A DNA stretch of 64,000 nucleotides. It comes from Comamonas suwonensis (GTDB taxonomy: Bacteria; Pseudomonadota; Gammaproteobacteria; Burkholderiales; Burkholderiaceae_C). Both the position numbers and the translations under genes were made by a program. Under the pieces are notes generated by a model that had not been told where the DNA came from, ran no database searches, and was given only the letters and a program-made list of their open reading frames with translations. Shown here piece after piece: positions 56,316 through 64,000 of this stretch. The stretch lies in contig NZ_JABBCQ020000007.1 in NCBI RefSeq assembly GCF_012844455.2, forward strand, positions 171,777 to 235,776, read 5' to 3'. Within the stretch, counting starts at the first letter, position 1; every line of letters begins with the position of its first letter.

Positions 56316-57641
56316 ATGCACACCACATTTCCCACCTTGGATGCATGGCTTGCTTATTGCGAGCGCCTGCATCCCCAGAACATTGCCCTGGGTCTGGATC
56401 GCGTGCGTGAAGTCGCACAGCGCATGGGCCTGAAATTCGATTGCCCGGTCATCACCGTGGCTGGCACCAATGGCAAGGGCTCAACTTGCGCCATGCTCGA
56501 AGCCGTGGCCCTACAGTCCGGCTACCGCCCTGGTGTCTACACCTCTCCCCATCTGGTTCACTTTGAAGAGCGTTGCCGTATTGGCGGCGAAATCGTCAAA
56601 GCCGATGAGTTGCTGCCTCACTTTGAGGCAGTAGAGCAGGCCAGAGTGAAGGGTGGCGAGGAGGTTGCGCTCACTTACTTTGAGTTCACTACCTTGGTCA
56701 TCATGCATTTGATGAGCCAGTCCAAGCTGGATGTAGCGATTCTGGAAGTCGGTCTGGGCGGTCGTCTTGATGCCACCAATATCGTGGATGCCGACTGCGC
56801 CATCATCACCAGCATCGACCTCGACCACATGGACCTGCTGGGTCCGGACCGTGAAAGCATTGGGCGCGAGAAGGCGGGCATCATGCGCGCCGGTCGCCCT
56901 GTCATCGTCAGCGACCCTGTGCCTCCGCAAAGCGTGATTGACCACGCTGCTGAAATCGGTGCCGAGCTCTGGCGTTTTGGCAAAGACTTCAATTACGACG
57001 GTGACAAGCAGCAATGGGGCTGGGCTGGTCGCACCCGCCGCTATGCGGGTCTGGCTTACCCGGCGCTGCGCGGTGCCAATCAGCTGATGAACGCCTCAGG
57101 CGTGTTGGCAGCTTATGAAGCCATTCGCAGCAAGCTGCCCGTGACCGCGCAGGCCGTGCGCACCGGTCTGTCCATGGTGGAGCTGCCCGGTCGCTTCCAG
57201 ATTATTCCGGGTCAGCCCACGCTGGTGCTGGATGTTGCGCACAACCCGCACTCGGTGGCGGCGCTGACGGCTAATCTGGATGCCATGGGCTACTTTCCGA
57301 CCACCCATGTCGTGTTCGGTGCCATGGCTGACAAGGATTGGGAGCCCATGCTCACCAAGGTGGGGCCACTGATTGATCGCTGGTACTTCACCGATCTGCC
57401 AACGCCGCGTGCAGACTCCGCTGAAGGACTCAAGGCCAAGCTGATGCAGCTGCAGGCCAAGGGTGTGATTCGCAAAGATGTGAGCATGCAAACCTTTTCC
57501 AATCCTCAGCAGGCACTGGATGCCGCTGTAGAGGCAAGCGATGCCGCTGATAGAATCGTGGTCTTTGGATCGTTCTTCACCGTAGGCGGAGTGCTGCAGC
57601 ACGGCACACCTCGTCTGAACGCCAAACACTTGGCTCACTGA
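56316..57641 (+). CDS. folC: folylpolyglutamate/dihydrofolate synthase FolC
   Basis: A 441-residue Mur-ligase-like enzyme that adds glutamate to folates and makes dihydrofolate. TVAGTNGKGSTCAMLE is the P-loop, YTSPHLVHFEERC the folate region, IGREKAGIMRAGRPVIV the family motif and LVLDVAHNPHSVAAL the C-terminal domain motif. It begins the folC-dedD-cvpA-purF cluster also known in E. coli. No strong ribosome site precedes the ATG. Confidence 0.95.
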   Translation: MHTTFPTLDAWLAYCERLHPQNIALGLDRVREVAQRMGLKFDCPVITVAGTNGKGSTCAMLEAVALQSGYRPGVYTSPHLVHFEERCRIGGEIVKADELLPHFEAVEQARVKGGEEVALTYFEFTTLVIMHLMSQSKLDVAILEVGLGGRLDATNIVDADCAIITSIDLDHMDLLGPDRESIGREKAGIMRAGRPVIVSDPVPPQSVIDHAAEIGAELWRFGKDFNYDGDKQQWGWAGRTRRYAGLAYPALRGANQLMNASGVLAAYEAIRSKLPVTAQAVRTGLSMVELPGRFQIIPGQPTLVLDVAHNPHSVAALTANLDAMGYFPTTHVVFGAMADKDWEPMLTKVGPLIDRWYFTDLPTPRADSAEGLKAKLMQLQAKGVIRKDVSMQTFSNPQQALDAAVEASDAADRIVVFGSFFTVGGVLQHGTPRLNAKHLAH

Positions 57642-57700
57642 GCCTGCGGTCAATCGCCTGGGCTTTATGTCCAGCGGTTGACCTCAACCTGTCCAAATTC

Positions 57701-58621
57701 ATGGCACTTTTCAATTTCCGTTGGACTGGCAAAAAAGATGATGCCGAGTCTGTGGCTGGAGCCAAGCGGCCCAGCCGCCTGGCCCAAGGCGAAAGCGTGG
57801 ATGACATGCGCCGTCGCGCGCGTCATCGCCTTATCGGTGCTGCTGCGCTGGTGCTGATTGGTGTGGTGGGCTTCCCATTGCTGTTTGATACGCAGCCGCG
57901 CCCCATCCCTGTGAATATTCCCATTGAAATTCCTGATCAGGCGAATTCGGCCCCAGAGGTGGTGCCCGGTAATTCGTCTGGTCGCGTTGCCGCCAATGCG
58001 TCTTTGGATGATGGCGAGGAAGTTCTGGCTCCATCAAGAGCGGCTGCGCCGGCTCCCTCTGTTGCGTCCGTACCCGTGACTGGCGCCGTTGCAGCAGCGG
58101 CGGCTGTTGGAGGGGCTGCAGTTGTTGCTTCTCAGGCCAAGCCTGAACCTAAGCCGCAGCCCAAGCCCGAGCGCAAACCCGAGCCGAAGCCAGAGCCGAA
58201 ACCTGAACCCAAGCCAGAAAAGCCCAAGGCGGAAGTTAAAAAGCCGGAGTCCGAGGCCAAGAAGCCTGAGCCCAAACCTGAATCCAAGCCTGAGCCAAAG
58301 CACAAGCCTGAAAAGGTCGATGAAGCTGCCCGTGCCCGCGCTTTGCTGGAAGGCCGCTCCACACGAGACACAGCTGTAGCCAAGGATAACGCTGCTGGCA
58401 ATGAGCGCTTTATCGTGCAGATTGGCGCTTTTGCTGAAGTTAGCAAGGCCAATGAGATCAAGGGCAAGCTCGGTAGTGGCGCTTTTACCCAGTCAGTAGA
58501 TACCAAGGACGGCATGCGCACACGTGTACGCATGGGGCCTTTCAAGAGTCGTGAAGAGGCGGATAAAGCCGCAGCCAGAGCCAAGGGACTGGGCTTTCCA
58601 GCGTCGGTGTTTAAGGGATGA
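57701..58621 (+). CDS. dedD: SPOR-domain protein (DedD-like)
   Basis: A 306-residue protein with a basic cytoplasmic head, one membrane helix (LIGAAALVLIGVVGFPLLFDT, about 46-66), a periplasmic linker of about 140 residues and a C-terminal SPOR domain (FIVQIGAFAEVSKANEIKGKL, RVRMGPFKSREEADKA). SPOR domains bind denuded glycan at the division septum. The linker contains a Pro-Glu-Pro-Lys repeat (residues about 145-205) and an Ala-rich part. Located between folC and cvpA as in E. coli. Confidence 0.88.
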   Translation: MALFNFRWTGKKDDAESVAGAKRPSRLAQGESVDDMRRRARHRLIGAAALVLIGVVGFPLLFDTQPRPIPVNIPIEIPDQANSAPEVVPGNSSGRVAANASLDDGEEVLAPSRAAAPAPSVASVPVTGAVAAAAAVGGAAVVASQAKPEPKPQPKPERKPEPKPEPKPEPKPEKPKAEVKKPESEAKKPEPKPESKPEPKHKPEKVDEAARARALLEGRSTRDTAVAKDNAAGNERFIVQIGAFAEVSKANEIKGKLGSGAFTQSVDTKDGMRTRVRMGPFKSREEADKAAARAKGLGFPASVFKG

Positions 58622-58650
58622 TTTGAGTTTTTGCGCGCCGTTTTTGACTG

Positions 58651-59148
58651 ATGACCACGCTGGACTGGATTTTTATCGCCGTATTGCTGGGCTCCATGCT
58701 GTTGGGTGCCTGGCGTGGCCTGGTCTATGAAGTCCTGTCCTTGCTGGGCTGGGTGGTCGCTTTCATGGTGGCGCGTACCTGGGCGCAAGAAGTTGCAGTT
58801 TGGTTGCCGCTGGACGGTTGGGATATGCAGCTGCGCTACGCGGCAGGCTTTGTCTTGTTGCTGGTGGGGGCCATGTTTGCCTGGGGTGTCATCTCCTGGC
58901 TGTCCAAGCAATTGATCGAGGCCGTGGGGCTGAGGCCCGTAGACCGTACTCTGGGTGCCTTGTTTGGTGTCTTGCGTGGTGGCGTGCTACTGCTGGTGCT
59001 GGCACTGGTCATTCAGTACACCCCGCTGCACAAGGCGCAGTGGTGGCTGGACTCAGCGTTGTCCCCCTGGCTGTCTGCGGCGCTGGGCTGGGTTTTACCA
59101 ACCTTGCCGCCTGAGTGGGGGCAGTATCTGCCTGGAGTGGCTTCTTGA
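58651..59148 (+). CDS. cvpA: CvpA-family membrane protein
   Basis: A 165-residue protein with four helices (DWIFIAVLLGSMLLGAWRGLVYEVLSLLGWVVAFMVA, AAGFVLLLVGAMFAWGVISWL, GVLRGGVLLLVLALVI). The family is known for colicin V production and for envelope integrity in other bacteria. It lies between dedD and purF, the classical order. Confidence 0.92.
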   Translation: MTTLDWIFIAVLLGSMLLGAWRGLVYEVLSLLGWVVAFMVARTWAQEVAVWLPLDGWDMQLRYAAGFVLLLVGAMFAWGVISWLSKQLIEAVGLRPVDRTLGALFGVLRGGVLLLVLALVIQYTPLHKAQWWLDSALSPWLSAALGWVLPTLPPEWGQYLPGVAS

Positions 59149-59342
59149 AGAAGAGTTTTTTGTCGCAATTTACGTGAGTGAAGAGTGGCTAAAGTGTTTG
59201 CTGTAAAACGCAGTGAGCGCTGACGTTGATTTGGCTTTGGCGCGATCCGCCATGCCGGATTTCAAAGCGCAGGCTAGCCAATGGGTGGCGAAGCAGGCGA
59301 GTGTGGCGAAGAGCAATCTTCGCGAACAGATGGAACGCAACT

Positions 59343-60851
59343 ATGTGTGGAATCGTTGGTGTGGTGAGCACCGCACCCGTGAATCAGCTGATTTATGACG
59401 CCTTGCTGCTGCTGCAGCACCGCGGGCAAGATGCAGCCGGCATCGTGACCCAGCAAGAACGCAAGTTCTTCATGCACAAGGCCAAGGGCATGGTGAAGGA
59501 CGTGTTCCGCACCCGCAATATGCGCGCTCTGCCCGGTGATGTGGGTCTGGGTCAGGTGCGTTACCCCACGGCGGGCAATGCATCCAGCGAAGAGGAGGCT
59601 CAGCCCTTCTACGTGAATGCGCCCTTCGGTATTGTCATGGTGCACAACGGCAATCTCACCAATGCCAAGCAACTGCGCCGTGAACTGGCCGATAACGACC
59701 ACCGTCACACCAACACCGAGAGCGACTCTGAAGTGCTGCTCAATGTGCTGGCGCACGAAATTGGTCGCGCATCCAGCGGTGCTCCGCTGGAAAGCAAAGA
59801 TATTTTTGAAGCGGTGCGTGCGGTGCACAAGCGCATCAAGGGTTCGTACTCCGTGATCGCTCTGATCGCTGGTTACGGCCTGCTGGCTTTCCGTGACCCC
59901 TTCGGTATTCGCCCTCTGTGCATGGGTCGCGGTGCGGATGGCTCCATCATGCTGGCCAGCGAATCCGTCGCACTGGAAGGCACTTCGCAAGTGTTCGAAC
60001 GCGACATCGCCCCCGGTGAAGCAATTTTTGTGCACAACGATGGTCGTGTTGAAAGTCAGCAATGCTCTGAAAAGAGTCAGCTGAACCCTTGCGTGTTCGA
60101 GTATGTGTACCTGGCGCGCCCAGACTCCACCATGGATGGCATCTCGGTTTACCAGGCCCGCCTGAACATGGGTGAGACCTTGGCCAAGCGTGTGGTCTCG
60201 ATGGTTCCGCCCAATGAAATCGATGCAGTGATTCCTATCCCTGAGTCGAGCCGCCCCAGTGCGATGCAGCTGGCGCAGTTGCTGGGCAAGCCTTACCGCG
60301 AAGGTTTTGTGAAGAACCGCTACGTGGGTCGTACCTTCATCATGCCGGGCCAGGGGGCGCGCAAAAAGTCGGTGCGCCAGAAGCTCAATGCCATTGGTAG
60401 CGAGTTCAAGGGCCGCAACGTGCTGCTGGTGGATGACTCCATTGTGCGTGGCACGACCTCCAAGGAAATCGTGCAGATGGCACGCGATGCGGGCGCCAAC
60501 AAGGTGTATCTGGCATCGGCTGCGCCACCCGTGCGTCACCCCAATGTGTACGGCATCGACATGCCTACGCGTTCCGAGCTGGTGGCCCATGGCCGCTCCG
60601 TCGAAGAAATTCGCCAAGTCATTGGCTGCGACGCACTGATTTATCAGGACGTGGACGCCATGAAGCAGGCCGTGGGCAAGATCAATGCTCAGGTTGACGG
60701 CTTTGAGGCATCTTGCTTTGACGGCATCTACATCACCGGCGATATCTCCGATGAAGAGGTGACGGCATTGAATGAAGGCCGTAACCGTGGCAGCGAAGAG
60801 GAAAGTGAAGACACTTCGCGCCTGTCTCTGCCCAATGCGCAAGACAATTGA
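59343..60851 (+). CDS. purF: amidophosphoribosyltransferase PurF
   Basis: A 502-residue enzyme that catalyses the first committed step of purine synthesis. MCGIVGVV shows the N-terminal catalytic cysteine directly after Met, so the ATG at 59343 is certain; the longer frame to 59226 is not used. LQHRGQDAAGIV, LLVDDSIVRGTTSKEIV (the PRPP loop) and PVRHPNVYGIDMPT are present. It lacks the cysteines that carry an Fe-S cluster in Bacillus-type enzymes. Confidence 0.97.
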   Translation: MCGIVGVVSTAPVNQLIYDALLLLQHRGQDAAGIVTQQERKFFMHKAKGMVKDVFRTRNMRALPGDVGLGQVRYPTAGNASSEEEAQPFYVNAPFGIVMVHNGNLTNAKQLRRELADNDHRHTNTESDSEVLLNVLAHEIGRASSGAPLESKDIFEAVRAVHKRIKGSYSVIALIAGYGLLAFRDPFGIRPLCMGRGADGSIMLASESVALEGTSQVFERDIAPGEAIFVHNDGRVESQQCSEKSQLNPCVFEYVYLARPDSTMDGISVYQARLNMGETLAKRVVSMVPPNEIDAVIPIPESSRPSAMQLAQLLGKPYREGFVKNRYVGRTFIMPGQGARKKSVRQKLNAIGSEFKGRNVLLVDDSIVRGTTSKEIVQMARDAGANKVYLASAAPPVRHPNVYGIDMPTRSELVAHGRSVEEIRQVIGCDALIYQDVDAMKQAVGKINAQVDGFEASCFDGIYITGDISDEEVTALNEGRNRGSEEESEDTSRLSLPNAQDN

Positions 60852-60884
60852 GCGTGCAATTGCAGAAACAGTGCGCTGAATGAC

Positions 60885-60922
60885 TGAATGAAATGGGTTG
60901 CTTAGGCAACCCTTTTCATTCA
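60885..60922 (+). terminator. terminator after purF
   Basis: TGAATGAAAtGGGTTGC / GCAACCCtTTTCATTCA, an almost perfect stem around TTAG. Confidence 0.8.
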
Positions 60923-61101
60923 GGAGGACAATATCGTTGCCATGCGCTTGGCCTGCTCTTGTAAAGTGAGCGTGCTGCGCCTGTCAATAAAGGGCTTGAG
61001 TGCAATTTGACTCAAAACTGAAGGCCTGCGCAAGGCGTATTCAAAGACCGGCCTGGCAAGTGCCGCTGGTCAATCTGGTTGAGTAAAACGCTTGGAGGTG
61101 A

Positions 61102-62370
61102 TTGACTCCCGCAGCGGTGCTCGTGACCAGTACCAACCATCTGGATTTGACGACTGTGACCAACAAGACATTACCTGAAGGTTTGCATCCTGAAACTTTG
61201 GCCGTGCGTGAAGCGGTTGAGCGCAGCCAGTGGGGCGAGCATTGCGAAGCCCTGTACATGACCAGTAGCTTTGTGCAGCCCGACGCAGCGACCGCCGCAC
61301 GCCGCTTTGCCAACGAAGAGCCCGGTTTTACCTATAGCCGCACCGGCAACCCCACCGTCACCAGCTTTGAAAAGCGACTGGCGGCCATGGAAGGCACGGA
61401 GTGCGCGGTTGCCACATCCACTGGCATGTCGGCCATTCTGCTGGTGGCGTTGACGGCGCTCAAGTCGGGCGATCATGTGATCTGCTCGCAATCCATGTTC
61501 GGCTCCACCATCAAGCTGCTGGGCACGGAAATGGCACGCTTCGGTGTGGAAACCACCTTTGTATCGCAAACCGATATCGAAGCCTGGAAAGCTGCTGTGA
61601 AACCCAACACTCGCATGCTGTTTGCCGAGACGCCCACCAATCCGCTGACCGACCTGTGCGACATTGCTGCGCTGGCCGAAGTGGCTCACGCCAATGGCGC
61701 CTTGCTGGCGGTGGACAACAGCTTTGCCACGCCTGTGCTGCAGCAGCCCGTAAAGTTTGGTGCAGACATCATCGTGCATTCGGGCACCAAGTTCCTGGAT
61801 GGTCAAGGCCGTGTCATGGCCGGTGCAGTCTGCGGCACCATCGCACTGGTGGACAAGGTCATGGGTACTTTCTTGCGCAGCGGCGGTCTGAATATCGCCC
61901 CGTACAACGCATGGACGGTGATGAAGGGGTTGGAGACGCTGGCCTTGCGCGTCAAGGCGCAAAGCGCTGCGGCACTGGAATTTGCGACCTGGCTGGAGAA
62001 GCACCCCAAGGTCGCCCGCATGTACTACCCCGGTCTCAAGAGTCATCCGCAGCATGAGCTGGCCATGCGCCAGCAAAACGGTATGGGCGGCGCGGTGTTT
62101 GCCTTTGATGTGATTGGTGACAACGCCGAGCAGCTGCGTACCAACGCCTTCCATGTGGTGGACAGCACCCGTCTGTGCTCCATCACGGCCAATCTGGGTG
62201 ATGTGAAGACCACCATCACTCACCCAGCCAGCACCTCGCATGGCCGTTTGACCGAAGCCCAGCGTCAGGCTGCGGGCGTGGGTCAGGGCTTGATTCGTAT
62301 TTCCGTGGGCTTGGAACACCTTGATGACTTGAAGGCTGACCTTTCCCGTGGGCTAGACACTTTGAAGTGA
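61102..62370 (+). CDS. metZ: O-succinylhomoserine sulfhydrylase MetZ
   Basis: A PLP enzyme of the Cys/Met family that makes homocysteine from O-succinylhomoserine and sulfide. TYSRTGNPTVTSFEKRLAAMEG, VDNSFATPVLQQP and HSGTKFLDGQGRVMAG (with the PLP lysine) are clear. The start is uncertain: TTG at 61102 follows GGAGG by only a few bases, and GTGs at 61117, 61123 and 61156 are in frame; homology begins about LPEGLHPETLAVR (61168). Confidence 0.9.
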   Translation: MTPAAVLVTSTNHLDLTTVTNKTLPEGLHPETLAVREAVERSQWGEHCEALYMTSSFVQPDAATAARRFANEEPGFTYSRTGNPTVTSFEKRLAAMEGTECAVATSTGMSAILLVALTALKSGDHVICSQSMFGSTIKLLGTEMARFGVETTFVSQTDIEAWKAAVKPNTRMLFAETPTNPLTDLCDIAALAEVAHANGALLAVDNSFATPVLQQPVKFGADIIVHSGTKFLDGQGRVMAGAVCGTIALVDKVMGTFLRSGGLNIAPYNAWTVMKGLETLALRVKAQSAAALEFATWLEKHPKVARMYYPGLKSHPQHELAMRQQNGMGGAVFAFDVIGDNAEQLRTNAFHVVDSTRLCSITANLGDVKTTITHPASTSHGRLTEAQRQAAGVGQGLIRISVGLEHLDDLKADLSRGLDTLK

Positions 62371-62378
62371 CCCCACCT

Positions 62379-62403
62379 GAGTCGCTTCGCGGCGAAGCGG
62401 CTC
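62379..62403 (+). terminator. hairpin after metZ
   Basis: GAG-t-CGCTTCG cgg CGAAGCG-g-CTC, 8 bases past the stop; only a short T stretch follows, so termination is probable but not certain. Confidence 0.5.
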
Positions 62404-62487
62404 TTGCTCGGCATCTCTGGTTGATAGCATGCTCCATTCAGGTAAGGCGCTCTCGACATTTGATTTGCAGCACAAGGATTTTTTGAC

Positions 62488-63897
62488 ATGACTACTAACA
62501 AAATTCGCACTCGCTTTGCTCCATCGCCTACGGGCTTTATCCACTTGGGCAACATCCGCTCGGCTCTGTACCCCTGGGCCTTTGCTCGCGCCAATGGCGG
62601 CGAATTTGTGCTGCGTATTGAAGATACCGATCTGGAGCGCTCTACACAGGCTTCGGTGGATGTGATCATCGAAGGCATGGCGTGGCTCAAGCTTGACCAT
62701 GACGAAGGTCCGTTCTACCAAATGCAGCGCATGGATCGCTACAAGGCAGTTCTGGCTACGTTGCAAGAAAAGGGCTATGTCTACCCCTGCTATATGAGCA
62801 TGGAAGAGTTGGATGCCCTGCGTGAAAAGCAGATGGCCGCCAAGGAGAAGCCACGTTACGACGGTACATGGCGCCCAGAGCCCGGCAAGGTGCTGCCCGC
62901 GATTCCTGAAGGCGTGAAGCCTGTGCTGCGCTTCAAGACCCCTCAGTCTGGCGTTGTAGCCTGGGAAGACAAGTGCAAGGGCCGTATTGAATTCCAGAAC
63001 ACCGAGCTGGATGATCTGGTGATTGCGCGCCCTGATGGCACGCCTACCTATAACTTCTGCGTCTGCGTGGATGACATGGACATGAGCATTACCCACGTGA
63101 TTCGTGGCGATGACCATGTGAACAACACGCCTCGCCAGATCCACATCTTTGAAGCTTTGGGCGCCGCTGTTCCCGTTTTTGCCCACCTGCCGACCGTGCT
63201 CAACGAGCAGGGTGAGAAGATGAGCAAGCGCAACGGTGCCAAGGCTGTGACCGCCTACCGTGATGAAGGCTATCTGGCTGATGCCATGGTGAACTATCTG
63301 GCCCGTCTGGGCTGGAGCCACGGCGATGATGAAATTTTCAGCCGTGCGCAATTCCTGGAGTGGTTCAACCTGGATCACCTAGGTCGCAGCGCTGGTCAGT
63401 TTGATGAAGCCAAGCTGCGCTGGGTGAATGCCCAGCACCTGAAGGCTATGGATGACGCTGAGCTGGCTCAGCTGGTCAAGCCTTTTGTCATCAAGGCTGG
63501 TGTGACTGAAAGCGTGATGGATGCGGATGATCGTCTGGTGCGCATTACCGCTTTGTTCAAGGATCGCTGCGAAACGCTGGTTGATCTGGCTAACTGGGCC
63601 AAGGTTTTCTATGTAGATGGCGTAGAGCGCAATGCAGAAGACTATGCAAAGCATGTGACAGAGGCAGCGAATCCTTTGCTCGATGCGTTTGTGTCTGTTA
63701 TTGAAGGCGTGGAATGGAGCAAGGAGGCCATTGCGGCGGCCATCAAGGAAATGCTCAAAGCCCAGGGGGTGAAGATGCCTGTGCTGGCCATGCCTGTGCG
63801 TGTTTTGACCGTGGGAACGGCCCACACTCCATCGGTCGATGCAGTGCTGGAACTGCTCGGACGTGAAAAAGTTATCGCACGTTTAAAAAATCGCTAA
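62488..63897 (+). CDS. gltX: glutamyl-tRNA synthetase
   Basis: A 469-residue class I synthetase that charges tRNA-Glu. [15 protein letters not shown] carries the HIGH-type motif and EKMSKRNGA the KMSKS loop. The length is normal. A tRNA-Ala gene follows within 75 bases. Confidence 0.96.
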   Translation: MTTNKIRTRFAPSPTGFIHLGNIRSALYPWAFARANGGEFVLRIEDTDLERSTQASVDVIIEGMAWLKLDHDEGPFYQMQRMDRYKAVLATLQEKGYVYPCYMSMEELDALREKQMAAKEKPRYDGTWRPEPGKVLPAIPEGVKPVLRFKTPQSGVVAWEDKCKGRIEFQNTELDDLVIARPDGTPTYNFCVCVDDMDMSITHVIRGDDHVNNTPRQIHIFEALGAAVPVFAHLPTVLNEQGEKMSKRNGAKAVTAYRDEGYLADAMVNYLARLGWSHGDDEIFSRAQFLEWFNLDHLGRSAGQFDEAKLRWVNAQHLKAMDDAELAQLVKPFVIKAGVTESVMDADDRLVRITALFKDRCETLVDLANWAKVFYVDGVERNAEDYAKHVTEAANPLLDAFVSVIEGVEWSKEAIAAAIKEMLKAQGVKMPVLAMPVRVLTVGTAHTPSVDAVLELLGREKVIARLKNR

Positions 63898-63906
63898 AAA
63901 CCTGTC

Positions 63907-63912
63907 TATAAT
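63907..63912 (+). promoter_or_regulatory. -10 element of the tRNA-Ala promoter
   Basis: TATAAT followed by TCGAG, 58 bases before the tRNA start, immediately after the gltX stop. Confidence 0.6.
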
Positions 63913-63970
63913 TCGAGGCTCAGCACAACGCAACTAATTAAATGGTTGTGTTGTGAGGAGAAGGAATTTG

Positions 63971-64000
63971 GGGGGTATAGCTCAGCTGGGAGAGCGCTTG
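63971..64000 (+). tRNA. tRNA-Ala, 3' part outside the window
   Basis: GGGGGTATAGCTCAGCTGGGAGAGCGCTTG: acceptor strand, D-arm and start of the anticodon stem are visible. The sequence is that usual for tRNA-Ala, probably GGC, but the anticodon is not in the window. Confidence 0.88.

Noticed and set aside
59213..59342. Possible short gene with a GTG start in front of purF
   Set aside because: No ribosome site and the frame runs on into purF out of phase. The segment reads fairly smoothly, so a leader role is not excluded, but evidence is too weak.
60925..61101. SAM riboswitch before metZ
   Set aside because: I looked for SAM-I/SAM-II type cores and found none.

Overview
The window reads as a chromosomal segment of a steroid-degrading betaproteobacterium of the Comamonadaceae, most probably Comamonas testosteroni or a close relative. 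The main reason is the order of genes between about 6.07 and 18.57 kb, which matches from memory the testosterone-degradation order tesG-F-E-D-A1 / A2-H-I-ORF17-ORF18 of C. testosteroni. Codon use, GC content and the housekeeping neighbours (folC-dedD-cvpA-purF-metZ-gltX) fit the same family. No database search was possible, so species and names rest on recognised protein motifs and gene order.

Layout. 0-2.6 kb: the 3' part of a DUF35-MaoC fusion protein (probably steroid side-chain hydratase related), an MFS transporter and a small exported peptide. 2.6-6.0 kb: a decayed copy of the tesG 3' end, then a Fur-box-preceded TonB siderophore receptor and a PepSY membrane protein; this iron module lies between the decayed and the intact tesG ends. 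6.0-18.6 kb: two divergent steroid operons sharing a 280-bp control region. The leftward one (tesA1-D-E-F-G) encodes the flavin reductase of the A-ring hydroxylase and the steps from the meta-cleavage product to pyruvate and propionyl-CoA. The rightward one encodes the hydroxylase (tesA2), the delta1 and delta4(5alpha) ketosteroid dehydrogenases (tesH, tesI), the 9alpha-hydroxylase reductase and a CoA ligase for the C/D-ring acid.

18.6-23.1 kb: tRNA-Gly(GCC), tRNA-Leu(TAA), a DUF6806-like gene, a YgjP-like metallopeptidase, murI, and a small leftward operon of two unknown membrane proteins with an acetyltransferase. 23.3-29.7 kb: a complete Mrp/Pha-type Na+(K+)/H+ antiporter operon with fused A and B subunits, followed by crcB. 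30-33.5 kb: LOG-family protein, DUF938 methyltransferase, lipoprotein, a gene-poor stretch and a small conserved gene. 33.5-42.6 kb: class I fumarase, an MHYT-GGDEF-EAL protein, class II fumarase, a Bcr/CflA-type transporter with its MarR regulator, a DUF3334 protein and a lipoprotein.

42.6-49 kb: a leftward osmoprotectant operon proV-proW-proX3-proX2-proX1 with three tandem binding-protein paralogues and a long, hairpin-rich leader. 49.3-56.2 kb: UPF0114 protein, acetyl-CoA synthetase, a LapA-like protein, argG, ppnP, a glycine-zipper protein and an ArsC/Spx-like protein. 56.3-64 kb: folC, a SPOR-domain protein, cvpA, purF, metZ, gltX and the start of tRNA-Ala. No CRISPR array, prophage, intact insertion sequence, rRNA or replication origin was seen. 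The points most worth a second look are the tesG remnant around the iron module, the structured proV leader, the three divergent ProX copies (one without the conserved cysteine pair), and a dispersed intergenic repeat.
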